Below, one piece after another: positions 34,988 through 43,863 of a stretch of DNA of 64,000 bases (position 1 is its first letter; every line of letters starts with the position of its first letter). The DNA lies in contig OZ242200.1 in the NCBI GenBank assembly GCA_965205995.1, positions 2,480,001 to 2,544,000 of the forward strand. The letters are read 5' to 3'. Source of the stretch: MPNO01 sp965205995. GTDB taxonomy: Bacteria > Pseudomonadota > Alphaproteobacteria > MPNO01. The notes beneath the pieces are model-generated. The model saw only the letters and a list, made by a program, of their open reading frames with translations. It had not been told where the DNA came from and searched no databases. The position numbers were made by a program, and so were the translations under genes.

Positions 34988-35728
34988 CTATTCCACGAGA
35001 TCGAAGAACCGCTTGAAGCGGATCGTCGCCGGCCAGCGCCAGATTTCCCACACACTCGCGGAGCCGTCGATGGAGAAGAACAGGATTTCGGCCCGGCCGA
35101 CGAGGTTCTCGGCCGGCACGAACCCGACGCCGCCGAGCACCCGGCTGTCGAGCGAGTTGTCCCGGTTGTCGCCCATCGCGAAATAATGCCCCTCGGGCAC
35201 GACATAGACCGGCGTGTTGTCCAGTTGACCCTGGTCGGTGTGTTCGAGGATCCGGTGGGTCCGGCCGTTCGGCAGGGTCTCGTCGAACTGCGCGGTGCGG
35301 TGGATGCGGCCGTATTCGTCGATTTCGATGAAATCGGCGACCCGGCGGCGCACGACCTGCTTTCCGTTGACATGGAGCCGGCCCTCGCTCACCTGGATAC
35401 GGTCGCCCGGCAGTCCGATGATGCGCTTGATGTAGTCGGTCTTGTTGTCGGTCGGAAGCTTGAAGACCGCGATGTCGCCGCGCTCCGGCTCCGACATCAG
35501 GATCCGCCCCGGGATCAGGGGCAGGCTGAGCGGCAGGGAATGGCGGCTGTAGCCATAGGACAACTTGGACACGAAGAGATAGTCGCCGACCAGCAGCGTC
35601 GGCTTCATCGACCCGGACGGGATGTTGAACGGCTCGTATGCGACGGTGCGGATGGCGAGCGCGATCAACACGGCATAGGCGACCGTCTTGACCGTATCCC
35701 AGAGCTTGGCCGACTTCCGCGTCGCCAT
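34988..35728 (-). CDS. lepB: Signal peptidase I
   Basis: A 246-residue inner-membrane protease that removes signal peptides from exported proteins. One N-terminal membrane segment (TVAYAVLIALAIRTVAY) anchors it. The catalytic Ser40 is in NIPSGSMKPTLLVGDY and the general base Lys101 in DYIKRIIGLPGDRIQV. The box YFAMGDNRDNSLDSR is near residue 190. The ATG at 35728 fits the family; the longer frame upstream lies over acpS. It ends two bases before the rnc start, in the lepB-rnc-era order typical of bacteria. Confidence 0.95.
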   Translation of the reverse strand: MATRKSAKLWDTVKTVAYAVLIALAIRTVAYEPFNIPSGSMKPTLLVGDYLFVSKLSYGYSRHSLPLSLPLIPGRILMSEPERGDIAVFKLPTDNKTDYIKRIIGLPGDRIQVSEGRLHVNGKQVVRRRVADFIEIDEYGRIHRTAQFDETLPNGRTHRILEHTDQGQLDNTPVYVVPEGHYFAMGDNRDNSLDSRVLGGVGFVPAENLVGRAEILFFSIDGSASVWEIWRWPATIRFKRFFDLVE

Positions 35729-35733
35729 CTTCG

Positions 35734-36141
35734 CTACCCATGTCCTTCGTCGACGGCGGAAATGATCACCACCGCGTGAGCCAGCGGCGGCTCGTCGGTC
35801 ATCGTAAGCTCGACCGCCGCGGCCATGCCGGTCGGGGTGAGCGCTTGCAACCGGTCGGCGGCGCCGCCGGTCAATGCCATCGTCGGCTTGCCGCCCGGCA
35901 GGTTGACGACGCCGAGATCGCGCCAATAGACGCCGCTGCGAAGTCCGGTCCCGAGCGCCTTCGCGCAGGCCTCCTTGGCGGCAAAGCGCTTGGCATAGCT
36001 TGCCGCCCTTCCGCTGCGGCGTTCCGAACGCCGGCGCTCGGTCTCGGTGAATACGCGCTCCAGAAACCGGTCGCCGAAACGCTCCAGCGTCCGTTCGATA
36101 CGCCGGATGTCGATCAAATCGGTGCCGATGCCGATGATCAC
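35734..36141 (-). CDS. acpS: Holo-[acyl-carrier-protein] synthase
   Basis: A 135-residue trimeric enzyme that transfers phosphopantetheine from CoA to ACP. The Mg2+ Asp is in MIIGIGTDLIDI and the second acidic residue in KRFAAKEACAKALGTG near residue 57. The start is GTG at 36141, giving the canonical N-terminus. It follows pdxJ by ten bases and precedes lepB by five. The pdxJ-acpS-lepB order is conserved in proteobacteria. The C-terminus is slightly longer than E. coli AcpS. Confidence 0.94.
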   Translation of the reverse strand: MIIGIGTDLIDIRRIERTLERFGDRFLERVFTETERRRSERRSGRAASYAKRFAAKEACAKALGTGLRSGVYWRDLGVVNLPGGKPTMALTGGAADRLQALTPTGMAAAVELTMTDEPPLAHAVVIISAVDEGHG

Positions 36142-36147
36142 GCCCGC

Positions 36148-36170
36148 GCGCTCACGCGCTCACGCGCTCG
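36148..36170. repeat. Tandem 8-bp repeat over the pdxJ stop codon
   Basis: The unit GCGCTCAC occurs almost three times (2.9 copies). On the coding strand it reads GTGAGCGC repeated and supplies the pdxJ stop codon, just before the acpS start. Gain or loss of one unit would alter the pdxJ end and the spacing to acpS. Confidence 0.55.
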
Positions 36171-36913
36171 TCGTGTCGCGGCCGCTGCCGCGCCGCATCC
36201 ATCAGCTCCCGCATGCGCCGGATCGCCGTGTCGAGCCCGTCGAAAATCGCCTCGCCGACCAGGAAATGGCCGATATTGAGCTCGGCCAGCGTCGGGATGC
36301 GGGCGATCGGGGCGACCGTGTCGAAGGTGATGCCGTGCCCGGCATGGCATTCGAGCCCGAGCGCCGCGGCGGCTTCCGCGGCCCGTTCCAGCCGCGCGAG
36401 CTGAGCCGACGCGGCATCGGCGCCGGCTTCGCAAAAGGCGCCGGTGTGAAGCTCGACCACCGGCGCGCCGATCGCCGCGGCCGCCTCGATCTGCTTCGCC
36501 TCGGGCTCGATGAACAACGAGGTCCTGATCCCCTTCGCGTTCAGCGCGTCCACGAACCGGGCGAGCCGGTCGCGCCCGGCGGCAGCGTCGAGCCCGCCCT
36601 CGGTGGTCCGCTCGGCCCGCCGCTCGGGCACGATGCAGGCCGCGTGCGGGCAATGGCGAAGCGCGATCCCCAGCATCTCGTCGGTCGCCGCCATCTCCAG
36701 GTTGAGCGGCAGCTCGATCTCCGCGGTCAGCCTTTCGATGTCGCCGTCGGTCATGTGGCGCCGGTCCTCCCGGAGATGGGCGGTGATGCCGTCGGCGCCG
36801 GCCGCCGCGGCGAGGAGGGCGGCGCGCACCGGGTCCGGATGGCGGCCGCCCCGCGCATTCCGGATCGTCGCCACGTGGTCGATATTCACTCCCAGTCGAA
36901 GATGTTCGGGCAT
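36152..36913 (-). CDS. pdxJ: Pyridoxine 5'-phosphate synthase
   Basis: A 253-residue TIM-barrel enzyme that condenses 1-deoxyxylulose 5-phosphate with 3-amino-2-oxopropyl phosphate in vitamin B6 synthesis. Motifs seen are RLGVNIDHVATIRNARGG (with active-site His), GADGITAHLREDRRHMTDGD near residue 46, PLNLEMAATDEM near 73, HTGAFCEAG near 155 and GLECHAGHGITFDT near 185, ending LNIGHFLVGEAIFDGLD. The ATG at 36913 gives the normal N-terminus. It lies 28 bases after rsh in the operon. Confidence 0.95.
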   Translation of the reverse strand: MPEHLRLGVNIDHVATIRNARGGRHPDPVRAALLAAAAGADGITAHLREDRRHMTDGDIERLTAEIELPLNLEMAATDEMLGIALRHCPHAACIVPERRAERTTEGGLDAAAGRDRLARFVDALNAKGIRTSLFIEPEAKQIEAAAAIGAPVVELHTGAFCEAGADAASAQLARLERAAEAAAALGLECHAGHGITFDTVAPIARIPTLAELNIGHFLVGEAIFDGLDTAIRRMRELMDAARQRPRHDERVSA

Positions 36914-36941
36914 CGGCGCTTTCCGCTCGGTCCGGCCGCTC

Positions 36942-39125
36942 TCAGTAGAGGCTGCGGGCACGCTCGACCGAGGTGACGGAGGGTGTCGCCCGGAGCGCCG
37001 CGATGATGTCGGTCAAATGGCTGGCATTGGTGACCTCGATGTCGAGGACCATCTCGAAGAAATCGGGGGTTCGGTTGGTGAACCTCAGATTGTTGATGTT
37101 GCCGAGATGGTTGCCGATCATCGTGGTCAGGTTGCCCAGCGTGCCCGGTTCGTTGGAGACGACGATTGTGATCCGCCCTATATGGGAATCGGCGCTCACG
37201 ATATCCACGTCCCAGGCGACATCGAGCCATCTCTCGGGCGTCGCCTGAAAGCTCTCCAGGCTTTCGCAATCCCTGGTGTGGATGGATACCCCCTTGCCCG
37301 CCGTGACGATGCCGACGATCCGGTCGCCCGGCAGCGGATGGCAGCAATTGCCGTAATGGACCGCCATCCCCGGGATCAGACCGCGGATCGGCACCGGGAC
37401 GGTATCGCCTGCGCCGGGCCCGCCCTTCCTGGGTTCGAAGGGCAGGACATTGCCGGCGGTCTCCGCCTCGTCCGCGCCCTTCGCCACCCGCCGGCCGCGC
37501 CGTGTCTTCGGCACGATCGCCTCGATGACGTCGGTGCCGGTGATCACCCCCTCGCCGATCGCGACATAGAGATCGTCCTCGGTCTTGACGTCGAACTTGC
37601 CGAGGACGCGCTTGACCACGGCGGCGGACGGCTTGTAGCCGGCGTCGCGATAGCCGGTCTGCAGGATCGCCTTGCCCAGCCTGAGGAACTCCTCGCGCCG
37701 TTCGCTGCGCACGAACCGGCGGATGCGGGCGCGCGCCTTGCCGGTGACGACGATGGCCTCCCAGGCGGGCGTCGGCGTGCCGGTCTTCGACGTGACGATC
37801 TCGACCTGGTCGCCGTTATTGAGCTGGGTACGCAGCGGCATCACGCGGCCGTTGATCCTGACTCCGACGCATCTGTCGCCGACCTCGGAATGGACGGCAT
37901 AGGCGAAATCGACCGGGGTCGCGCCGCGCGGCAATGCGATGAGCTCTCCCGCCGGGGTGAAGCAGAAGACCTGGTCCTGGTACATCTCGAGCTTGGTGTG
38001 CTCGAGAAACTCTTCGGGCCCGGACGCCTGTTCCAGGATGTCCAGCAGGTGCCGCAGCCAGCGATATTGCCGCCCCTCGGTGCTCGTCTCGTCCTGCTTG
38101 TAACGCCAATGCGCGGCGACGCCGTGTTCGGCGACCCGGTGCATCTCGCGCGTGCGGATCTGGATCTCGATCCGGCGGTTCTCCGGTCCGATGACGCAGG
38201 TATGGAGCGACTGGTAGCCGTTCATCTTGGGCGTCGAGACGTAGTCGTTGAACTGGTCGGGAACCACCGCATAGGCGGTGTGGATGGTGCCGAGCGCGCG
38301 ATAGCACTCTTCGACCGCGGTCACGACGACGCGGAACGCCATGACATCGGAAAGCTGGTCGAAATCGACGTTCTTGCGCTGCATCTTGCGCCAGACCGAA
38401 TGGGCGCGCTTGATGCGGCCCGACACCTCCGCATCCAGCCCGCCATCCGACAGGACCTGCTTGAGCCGCCCGACGATGTTGGGGATCGACTCGCCGGACT
38501 TTTCGCGAAGATAGCCGAGCCGCTTCTCTATCGACGCGGCGGCGTCGGGGTAGAGATGGGCGAAGGAAAGCTCGTCGAGTTCGTCCTTTACCTCCTGCAT
38601 GCCGATCCGTTCGGCGAGCGGCGCGTAAATCTCCATGGTTTCGGCCGCGGTCCGCCGGCGCTTCGCCTGCCCGGGCACGTAATGGAGCGTGCGCATGTTA
38701 TGCAGGCGATCGGCGAGCTTGATCAGCAGAACGCGGATATCCTCCGAGGTGGCGAGCAGCAGCTTGCGGAAGTTCTCGGCCTGGCGCGTGTCGTCCGACT
38801 GGAGTTCCAGCAGCGAGAGCTTGGTCACCCCGTCGACGAGGCGGGCGACCTCGCCGCCGAAACGGGACTCGATCTCGGGCAGCGTGGCGACGGTATCTTC
38901 CACGGTGTCGTGCAGCAGGCCCGTGATGATCGAGGCGCAGTCGAGCTTGAACTCGGAGAGAATGCCCGCGACCTCGACCGGGTGCGAGAAATAGGGATCG
39001 CCGGAGGCGCGGGTCTGGCTGCCATGCGCCTTCATCGAGAACACATAGGCGCGGTTCAGCGCATCCTCGTCCGCGGTCGGGTCGTACGCCTTGACCCTCT
39101 CGACGAGCTCATATTGCCGGATCAT
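36942..39125 (-). CDS. rsh: Bifunctional (p)ppGpp synthetase/hydrolase Rsh
   Basis: A 727-residue RelA/SpoT homologue, the single long Rsh usual in alphaproteobacteria. The HD hydrolase is at ~25-180, with YFSHPVEVAGIL and the HD pair His72-Asp73 in GLLHDTVEDT. The synthetase is at ~230-350, with GRIKRAHSVWRKMQRKN and MNGYQSLHTCVIG. A TGS domain is near 390-450 (VFCFTPAGELIALPRGATP) and a C-terminal ACT domain at ~650-727 (RITIVVSNEPGTLGNLTTM). It makes and degrades the stringent-response alarmone. It lies between rpoZ and pdxJ, the typical alphaproteobacterial order. Confidence 0.95.
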   Translation of the reverse strand: MIRQYELVERVKAYDPTADEDALNRAYVFSMKAHGSQTRASGDPYFSHPVEVAGILSEFKLDCASIITGLLHDTVEDTVATLPEIESRFGGEVARLVDGVTKLSLLELQSDDTRQAENFRKLLLATSEDIRVLLIKLADRLHNMRTLHYVPGQAKRRRTAAETMEIYAPLAERIGMQEVKDELDELSFAHLYPDAAASIEKRLGYLREKSGESIPNIVGRLKQVLSDGGLDAEVSGRIKRAHSVWRKMQRKNVDFDQLSDVMAFRVVVTAVEECYRALGTIHTAYAVVPDQFNDYVSTPKMNGYQSLHTCVIGPENRRIEIQIRTREMHRVAEHGVAAHWRYKQDETSTEGRQYRWLRHLLDILEQASGPEEFLEHTKLEMYQDQVFCFTPAGELIALPRGATPVDFAYAVHSEVGDRCVGVRINGRVMPLRTQLNNGDQVEIVTSKTGTPTPAWEAIVVTGKARARIRRFVRSERREEFLRLGKAILQTGYRDAGYKPSAAVVKRVLGKFDVKTEDDLYVAIGEGVITGTDVIEAIVPKTRRGRRVAKGADEAETAGNVLPFEPRKGGPGAGDTVPVPIRGLIPGMAVHYGNCCHPLPGDRIVGIVTAGKGVSIHTRDCESLESFQATPERWLDVAWDVDIVSADSHIGRITIVVSNEPGTLGNLTTMIGNHLGNINNLRFTNRTPDFFEMVLDIEVTNASHLTDIIAALRATPSVTSVERARSLY

Positions 39126-39202
39126 CGGGCCGATCCATCAACGTCCGCCGCCGTTCCGGCACCGTCCTGCCCGCCGCGGCGAGCCGGCGGCGCGGCGGCC
39201 CG

Positions 39203-39649
39203 TCAGACGTCTTCCGGCGGCGGGCCGTCCTCTTCGCCTTTGGCCTCGGCTTCGGAGATGTCCTGGAAGGCGACCATCTGGGGCCCGGCATCTCCATCCT
39301 CCGCCGTCGTCGTCGGCACCGGCGCGACCGCGTCGGCCCGATGGAACCCCATCTGGACGAAGTCGCCGAACGCCTCCTCGGCGGCGAGGAAGGCATCGCC
39401 CTCATCGGCCTGCTCGTCGATATCGACGTATTTCTGCAGGCCGCGGACCACCGAGGACTCGATCTCTTCGGCGTCGACGGTCTCCTCGGCGATCTCGCGG
39501 AGCGCCACAACCGGGTTCTTGTCGTTGTCGCGATCGACGGTCAACTCGGCCCCGATCGACAGCTCGCGCGAACGCTGGGCCGCCACCATGACCAGCTGAA
39601 AGCGGTTGGGAATCCTTAGGATACAATCTTCTACGGTAACCCGGGCCAT
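39203..39649 (-). CDS. rpoZ: RNA polymerase omega subunit
   Basis: A 148-residue omega subunit. The core MARVTVEDCILRIPNRFQLV, then AAQRSRELSIGAELTVDRD and KNPVVALREIAEETVD, matches RpoZ. The last ~80 residues form a strongly acidic tail (Asp/Glu-rich, ending EEDGPPPEDV), longer than in E. coli but usual in alphaproteobacteria. It stabilises RNA polymerase and is part of the ppGpp site; its position directly before rsh is conserved. The ATG at 39649 gives the canonical start. Confidence 0.93.
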   Translation of the reverse strand: MARVTVEDCILRIPNRFQLVMVAAQRSRELSIGAELTVDRDNDKNPVVALREIAEETVDAEEIESSVVRGLQKYVDIDEQADEGDAFLAAEEAFGDFVQMGFHRADAVAPVPTTTAEDGDAGPQMVAFQDISEAEAKGEEDGPPPEDV

Positions 39650-39709
39650 CGCTGCTTCGATCTCCAATATTCGGTATCTCGGAAGATATAGGGCAAGACG
39701 CCGCGATTA

Positions 39710-40318
39710 TCAAGCAATATCAATAACATCGGGACGATGGGCCGAAGCTCGCGGGAGTACGGTGCACCGTTGGCCCGGCGGCAGGGCGGCGACGAGATCG
39801 GCGAGCGCTGCCCCGCTTCGGGGATGCCGCCAGCCGGACGCGATATCGCCGAGGGGCAAGAGCACGAATGCCCGTTGTTCGAGCCTCGGATGCGGCAGGA
39901 CAGGGCCGCCGCCGGACGGGTCCGGCCCACGGCACAGCCGGCCATAGGCGATCAGGTCGAGATCGACCACCCGCGCCTCGTTGCGCAAGCGCCGGGTTCG
40001 CCCCAGCCGGTCTTCGACGGCATGCAGGGCAGCCAGGAGAGCCCGCGGCGACAGCTGCGTCTCGATCCGCACCACGCCGTTGACGAAATCGGGTTGATCT
40101 GATTCCGGCACCGGAGCGGAGCGGTACCAGCGCGATCGCGCAAGGATGCCGACCGATTCTTCCGACAAGGCCAGCACAGCCCGCTCGCAATTCTCGAGCG
40201 GCGATCCGCCGCCCGCCATCGGCAAATTGGACCCGATTCCCACGAAAATTCCGCCGCCCAAAAGACATAACGAATTTGTGAACGCTGTTGTGGAGACCTT
40301 GCTCCTATCATCTGTCAT
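39710..40318 (-). CDS. folK: 2-amino-4-hydroxy-6-hydroxymethyldihydropteridine diphosphokinase
   Basis: FolK transfers pyrophosphate to hydroxymethyl-dihydropterin in folate synthesis. The 202-residue product carries IFVGIGSNLPMAGG, RSRWYRSAPVPESDQPDFVN near residue 62, VEDRLGRTRRLRNEARVVDL near 100 (the ATP/pterin loop and the metal Asp pair in VVDLDLIAYG), and LPHPRLEQRAFVLLPL. The ATG at 40318 leaves a ~23-residue leader before the usual N-terminus, so a later alternative start is possible. It leads the run folK-rpoZ-rsh. folP is not adjacent. Confidence 0.92.
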   Translation of the reverse strand: MTDDRSKVSTTAFTNSLCLLGGGIFVGIGSNLPMAGGGSPLENCERAVLALSEESVGILARSRWYRSAPVPESDQPDFVNGVVRIETQLSPRALLAALHAVEDRLGRTRRLRNEARVVDLDLIAYGRLCRGPDPSGGGPVLPHPRLEQRAFVLLPLGDIASGWRHPRSGAALADLVAALPPGQRCTVLPRASAHRPDVIDIA

Positions 40319-40452
40319 CGCACAAATGGCATGGCAACACGCAGAAAGCGAATAGCCGGAGAGATGTACAAGCTCCGGTGCGGAGGGCTAAACTCACAGC
40401 ATGTCCGCAATCGCCGCTGCGGGAGAGATTCTGAAAGGTCGGCGCGAAACTC

Positions 40453-41046
40453 ATGAAATTTCATCCACAGGAACGCATCGCCATCTTCATCGACGGCTCG
40501 AATCTATACTCGGCGGCCCGGGCGCTCGGCTTCGACATCGACTACAAGAGCCTGTTGGAGCTGTTTGCCGCGCAGGGGCGGCTGGTGCGCGCATTCTACT
40601 ACACCGCGCTGGTGGAGGATCAGGAATATTCGCCCATTCGCCCGCTCGTCGACTGGCTGGACTATAACGGCTACACGCTGGTCACCAAGCCCACCAAGGA
40701 ATTTACCGACGCCATGGGGCGGCGGAAGATCAAGGGCAATATGGACATCGAACTCGCCATCGACGTGATGGAGATGGCCAAGAATGTCGACCATATCGTC
40801 CTGTTCTCCGGCGACGGCGACTTCCGCCGGCTGATCGAGGCGGTTCAGCGCAAGGCGGTCCGGGTCAGCGTGGTCTCGACCCTGCGGTCCTCGCCGCCGA
40901 TGGTCGCCGACGAACTGCGCCGGCAGGCGGATACCTTCATCGAACTCCAGGACCTCGCGCCGCAGATCGCCCGCGCCCCCCGCCAGACCGAGAACCGCAG
41001 TCCCACGCCGGCGCGCCCCGACTACGATACAGTCGACGCTGAGTGA
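40453..41046 (+). CDS. NYN-domain (LabA/DUF88) protein
   Basis: A 197-residue PIN-like NYN-domain protein. Acidic active-site residues are in IAIFIDGSNLYSAARALGFD (residues 9-28), KGNMDIELAIDVMEMAKNVD near 95 and VLFSGDGDFRRLIEAVQRKA near 115. VRVSVVSTLRSSPPMVADEL then leads to a disordered, Pro-rich tail. NYN proteins are predicted metal-dependent RNases. The gene diverges from folK, a position conserved in alphaproteobacteria. The precise RNA target is unknown. Confidence 0.93.
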   Translation: MKFHPQERIAIFIDGSNLYSAARALGFDIDYKSLLELFAAQGRLVRAFYYTALVEDQEYSPIRPLVDWLDYNGYTLVTKPTKEFTDAMGRRKIKGNMDIELAIDVMEMAKNVDHIVLFSGDGDFRRLIEAVQRKAVRVSVVSTLRSSPPMVADELRRQADTFIELQDLAPQIARAPRQTENRSPTPARPDYDTVDAE

Positions 41047-41065
41047 CCCGCCCCGACGGGGAGAA

Positions 41066-41707
41066 ATGACGCCGAGGCAACCGCCGCGGGACTGCGATCT
41101 GTGCCCTCGCCTGGCCGGCTTCCGGGAGCAATATCGTGCGGCCGAGCCCGACTGGCACAACGCGCCGGTCGCCTCCTTCGGCCCGATCGATTCCCGCTTT
41201 CTCGTCGTCGGCCTCGCGCCGGGATTGCGCGGCGCCAACCGGACGGGACGTCCGTTCACCGGCGACTATGCCGGCGATCTGCTGTACGCCACGCTCATCG
41301 CCTTCGGATTCGCGACCGGGCGCTATGACAAGCGCCGCGACGACGGGCTCGCCTTGATCGACTGCCGGGTGACCAATGCGGTGCGCTGCGTGCCGCCGCA
41401 AAACCGGCCGCTGGGCGCCGAGGTGAACGCCTGCCGCCGGTTCCTCGATGGCGAAATCGAGGCGATGCCGCGCCTTTCCCTGGTGCTGGCGCTCGGCACC
41501 GTCGCCCATGCCGCGATTCTCAGGACGCTCGGCCACCGGATCGCCGACTTCAAGTTCGCGCATGGCGCGATGCACAGTCTCGGCGGCGGGCTGCTCCTCG
41601 CCGACAGCTATCACTGCTCGCGCTACAACCTGAATACCCGGCGGCTGACCGAAGGGATGTTCCACGCCGTGTTCACCGCCATCAGGCAGGCGCTCGACCG
41701 GGCTTAG
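41066..41707 (+). CDS. Uracil-DNA glycosylase, family 5 (UDGb-like)
   Basis: A 213-residue 4Fe-4S uracil-DNA glycosylase that removes deaminated bases. Motif A is VVGLAPGLRGANRTGRPFTG near residues 46-65, with Cys in DCDLCPRLAGF and TNAVRCVPPQNRPLGAEVNA that can hold the cluster. The C-terminal motif is YHCSRYNLNTRRLT near 185, where most relatives have HPSR. Motif A lacking the usual Asp/Asn places it in the UDGb branch, which also accepts hypoxanthine. It follows the NYN gene by 19 bases on the same strand. Confidence 0.9.
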   Translation: MTPRQPPRDCDLCPRLAGFREQYRAAEPDWHNAPVASFGPIDSRFLVVGLAPGLRGANRTGRPFTGDYAGDLLYATLIAFGFATGRYDKRRDDGLALIDCRVTNAVRCVPPQNRPLGAEVNACRRFLDGEIEAMPRLSLVLALGTVAHAAILRTLGHRIADFKFAHGAMHSLGGGLLLADSYHCSRYNLNTRRLTEGMFHAVFTAIRQALDRA

Positions 41708-41730
41708 ATCCGGCGCGCGTCCCGCCACGG

Positions 41731-42408
41731 TCAGCCGTAGCGCTGTTCGGTCCAGGGATCGCCGTCATTGTGGTAGCCGCGGACTTCCCAGAAGCCCGGT
41801 GCATCGTCGCGGCGGAATTCGATCCGCTTTATCCACTTGGCGCTCTTCCAGAAATACCATTTGGGGATCACCAGGCGGACCGGGCCGCCATGGGTGGGCT
41901 CCAGCGGCCGGCCGTTCCATGAATGGGCGAGCAGCACGTCCTCGTCGGCGAAACGGTCGATGCGAATATTGGCGGTATACCCGTCATGGCTGTGAAAGAC
42001 ACAGTGCCGGGCCTCGGATTTGGGGCGGACGACGTCGAGCAGATGGGCGACATGCACGCCGGTCCATGCGTTGTCGAAGCGCGACCAGCCGGTGACGCAG
42101 TGGATGTCGGAAGTCAGCGTGACCTGCGGCTGGGCGCCAAAGGACGTCCAGTCCCAGACCACCGGCGCCGCGACCAGGCCGTCGACCCTCAGGCGCCATT
42201 CTCCGGGCTCGATCTCGGGCCGCACGCCGAGGTCGAGCACCGGCCAGTTCTTCACCTCGCGCTGGCCGGGCGGAAGCCGGGCGGCGGATTTCGCGCTCGT
42301 CGCGGAGCCGTCGTCGGCGATCAGACGCCCGTCGCGGGCCCATTCCTGCTTGCGGCGCACCAGCTTCTCGCGATAGCCCGCGAGCCGGCTCGGATCGTCC
42401 GCGTCCAC
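41731..42408 (-). CDS. Sulfite oxidase-like molybdopterin oxidoreductase
   Basis: A 225-residue protein with only the molybdopterin fold of the sulfite oxidase family. The Mo-ligand cysteine is in TLTSDIHCVTGWSRFDNAW near residue 105, followed by HDGYTANIRIDRFADEDVLL and THGGPVRLVIPKWYFWKSAK. No signal peptide is seen, so unlike MsrP (YedY) it is probably cytoplasmic. The substrate may be a sulfoxide or related compound. Its stop is one base from the smpB stop side of the next gene on the same strand, so it may be read together with smpB. Confidence 0.9.
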   Translation of the reverse strand: MDADDPSRLAGYREKLVRRKQEWARDGRLIADDGSATSAKSAARLPPGQREVKNWPVLDLGVRPEIEPGEWRLRVDGLVAAPVVWDWTSFGAQPQVTLTSDIHCVTGWSRFDNAWTGVHVAHLLDVVRPKSEARHCVFHSHDGYTANIRIDRFADEDVLLAHSWNGRPLEPTHGGPVRLVIPKWYFWKSAKWIKRIEFRRDDAPGFWEVRGYHNDGDPWTEQRYG

Positions 42409-42409
42409 G

Positions 42410-42874
42410 CTACTCCTTTCCGCGCATCAGCCGCCCCTGTTCGCGCTGCCAGTCGCGTTTCTTCTCGGCCTGGCGCTTGTCGTATTGGCGCTTGCCGTGG
42501 GCCAGGCCGAGCTCCAGCTTGGCGATCCCGCGGTCGTTGAAGTAGAGCCTCAGCGGCACCATGGTCGCGCCATCGCGCTGCACCGCGCCGAGCAGCCGGT
42601 CGATCTGGCGGCGCTGCAGGAGGAGCTTGCGCGGGCGCCTGGCTTCGTGCCCGGCGGGGCCCGCCTGCTCGTACTCGCCGATATGCGCGTTGACCAGGAA
42701 AATCTCGCGCCCGACCGGCCGCGCATAGGCTTCGGCGATATTCGCGCGCCCGGCGCGCAGCGACTTCACCTCGCTGCCGATGAGCTGGATCCCGGCTTCG
42801 AGCGACGATTCGATCGTATAGTTTCGTCGTGCCTTGCGGTTATCCGCCGCTACCCCGGTCGCGCCCCGCGCCAT
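42410..42874 (-). CDS. smpB: SsrA-binding protein SmpB
   Basis: A 154-residue OB-fold protein that binds tmRNA for ribosome rescue. VAADNRKARRNYTIESSLEA, GIQLIGSEVKSLRAGRANIA near residue 32, and the C-terminal GLAHGKRQYDKRQAEKKRDW basic tail are all characteristic. The ATG at 42874 starts four bases after the dapA stop, so the dapA-smpB pair is coupled, as in many alphaproteobacteria. A longer frame upstream lies inside dapA. The tmRNA gene is not in the window. Confidence 0.94.
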   Translation of the reverse strand: MARGATGVAADNRKARRNYTIESSLEAGIQLIGSEVKSLRAGRANIAEAYARPVGREIFLVNAHIGEYEQAGPAGHEARRPRKLLLQRRQIDRLLGAVQRDGATMVPLRLYFNDRGIAKLELGLAHGKRQYDKRQAEKKRDWQREQGRLMRGKE

Positions 42875-42878
42875 GCCG

Positions 42879-43754
42879 TCAGTTGAGGAGCCCGGCGGAG
42901 CGCATCGCGTCTTCGACCGTGCGCCTGGAGCTCTCGGCAATTTCGCAGAGCGGCAGCCTGGTGTCCGGCAGGCACTTGCCGAGCAGGCTGGCGCCGTATT
43001 TGACCGGACCGGGGCTGGTCTCGCAGAACAGGCCCGTATGGAGCGGCATCAGGCGCTCGTTGATGCGCTGGGCGGCATCCACTTCCCTGTCCTGCCAGGC
43101 GCGGTGCATGTCCGACATGTCCTTGGGCGCCAGATTGGCGGTCACCGAGATGCAGCCGTCGCCGCCCTGGGCGAGGAAGCCGAGCTGGGTGATGTCCTCG
43201 CCGGAGAGCTGGCAGAAATCGGCGCCCGCGGCGAGCCGCTGCTGCGTCGCGCGGGAGACATCGGCGGTGGCGTCCTTCACCCCGACGATGTTGGGCAGCG
43301 CGGCGAGCCGCGCCATGGTCGCGACCGACATGTCGACGATGCAGCGCCCCGGGATGTTGTAGATGACGATCGGAATGTCGACCGCATCGTTGATCGCCTC
43401 GTAGTGCCGGTAGAGCCCCTCCTGGGTGGGCTTGTTGTAATAGGGCGTGACCACCAGCGCGGCGTCGGCACCGGCCTCCCTGGCATGGCGCGTCAGCTCG
43501 ATCGCCTCCGCGGTCGAGTTCGAGCCGGTGCCGGCGATGACCGGCACCCGCCCCTTGGCGACGCCGATGCAGATTTCCGTCACCCGCCGGTGCTCGTCGT
43601 GGCTGAGCGTGGGCGATTCTCCCGTCGTCCCGCAGGGAACGACGGCGTTGGTGCCCTCTTCGATCTGCCAGTCGACGAACGCCTCGTAGGCGTCCTCGTC
43701 GACCGCGCCGTCCCGGAACGGGGTGATCAACGCGCAGATGGAGCCGTTGAACAT
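42879..43754 (-). CDS. dapA: 4-hydroxy-tetrahydrodipicolinate synthase
   Basis: A 291-residue class I aldolase that condenses pyruvate with aspartate semialdehyde in lysine and diaminopimelate synthesis. The Schiff-base Lys160 is in NIVGVKDATAD, the active-site Tyr132 in PIVIYNIPGR, and the Thr pair in VPCGTTGESPTLSHDEH. ALVVTPYYNKPTQEGLYRHY also matches. It is upstream of smpB by four bases. Its promoter side faces phaR, where a GC-rich hairpin (CCCCCG-ACC-CGGGGG near 43813) lies. Confidence 0.95.
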   Translation of the reverse strand: MFNGSICALITPFRDGAVDEDAYEAFVDWQIEEGTNAVVPCGTTGESPTLSHDEHRRVTEICIGVAKGRVPVIAGTGSNSTAEAIELTRHAREAGADAALVVTPYYNKPTQEGLYRHYEAINDAVDIPIVIYNIPGRCIVDMSVATMARLAALPNIVGVKDATADVSRATQQRLAAGADFCQLSGEDITQLGFLAQGGDGCISVTANLAPKDMSDMHRAWQDREVDAAQRINERLMPLHTGLFCETSPGPVKYGASLLGKCLPDTRLPLCEIAESSRRTVEDAMRSAGLLN

Positions 43755-43863
43755 CGTGACCTCCGGCCAGAGATGTTCCGCCGTGGATGCGGCGGATTTC
43801 TGTTCGACAACCTACCCCCGACCCGGGGGACGGGCAAGCGCGCGGCCATAACGCAGGGACGCC

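Noticed and set aside
36148..36170. Tandem 8-bp repeat as a phase-variation switch
   Set aside because: There are fewer than three units and both neighbours are essential biosynthetic genes; it is kept only as a minor repeat.
36510..39599. Very long plus-strand open frame over rsh and pdxJ (and similar long antisense frames over ubiD, hemB, penicillin acylase and the desaturase operon)
   Set aside because: These lie antisense to clearly recognisable genes, are Arg/Ala/Gly-rich with no family motif, and arise because stop codons are rare in GC-rich DNA.
43813..43827. CCCCCG-ACC-CGGGGG as the phaR terminator
   Set aside because: The stem is short and no T-run follows on the phaR strand, so it is mentioned only in the dapA entry.
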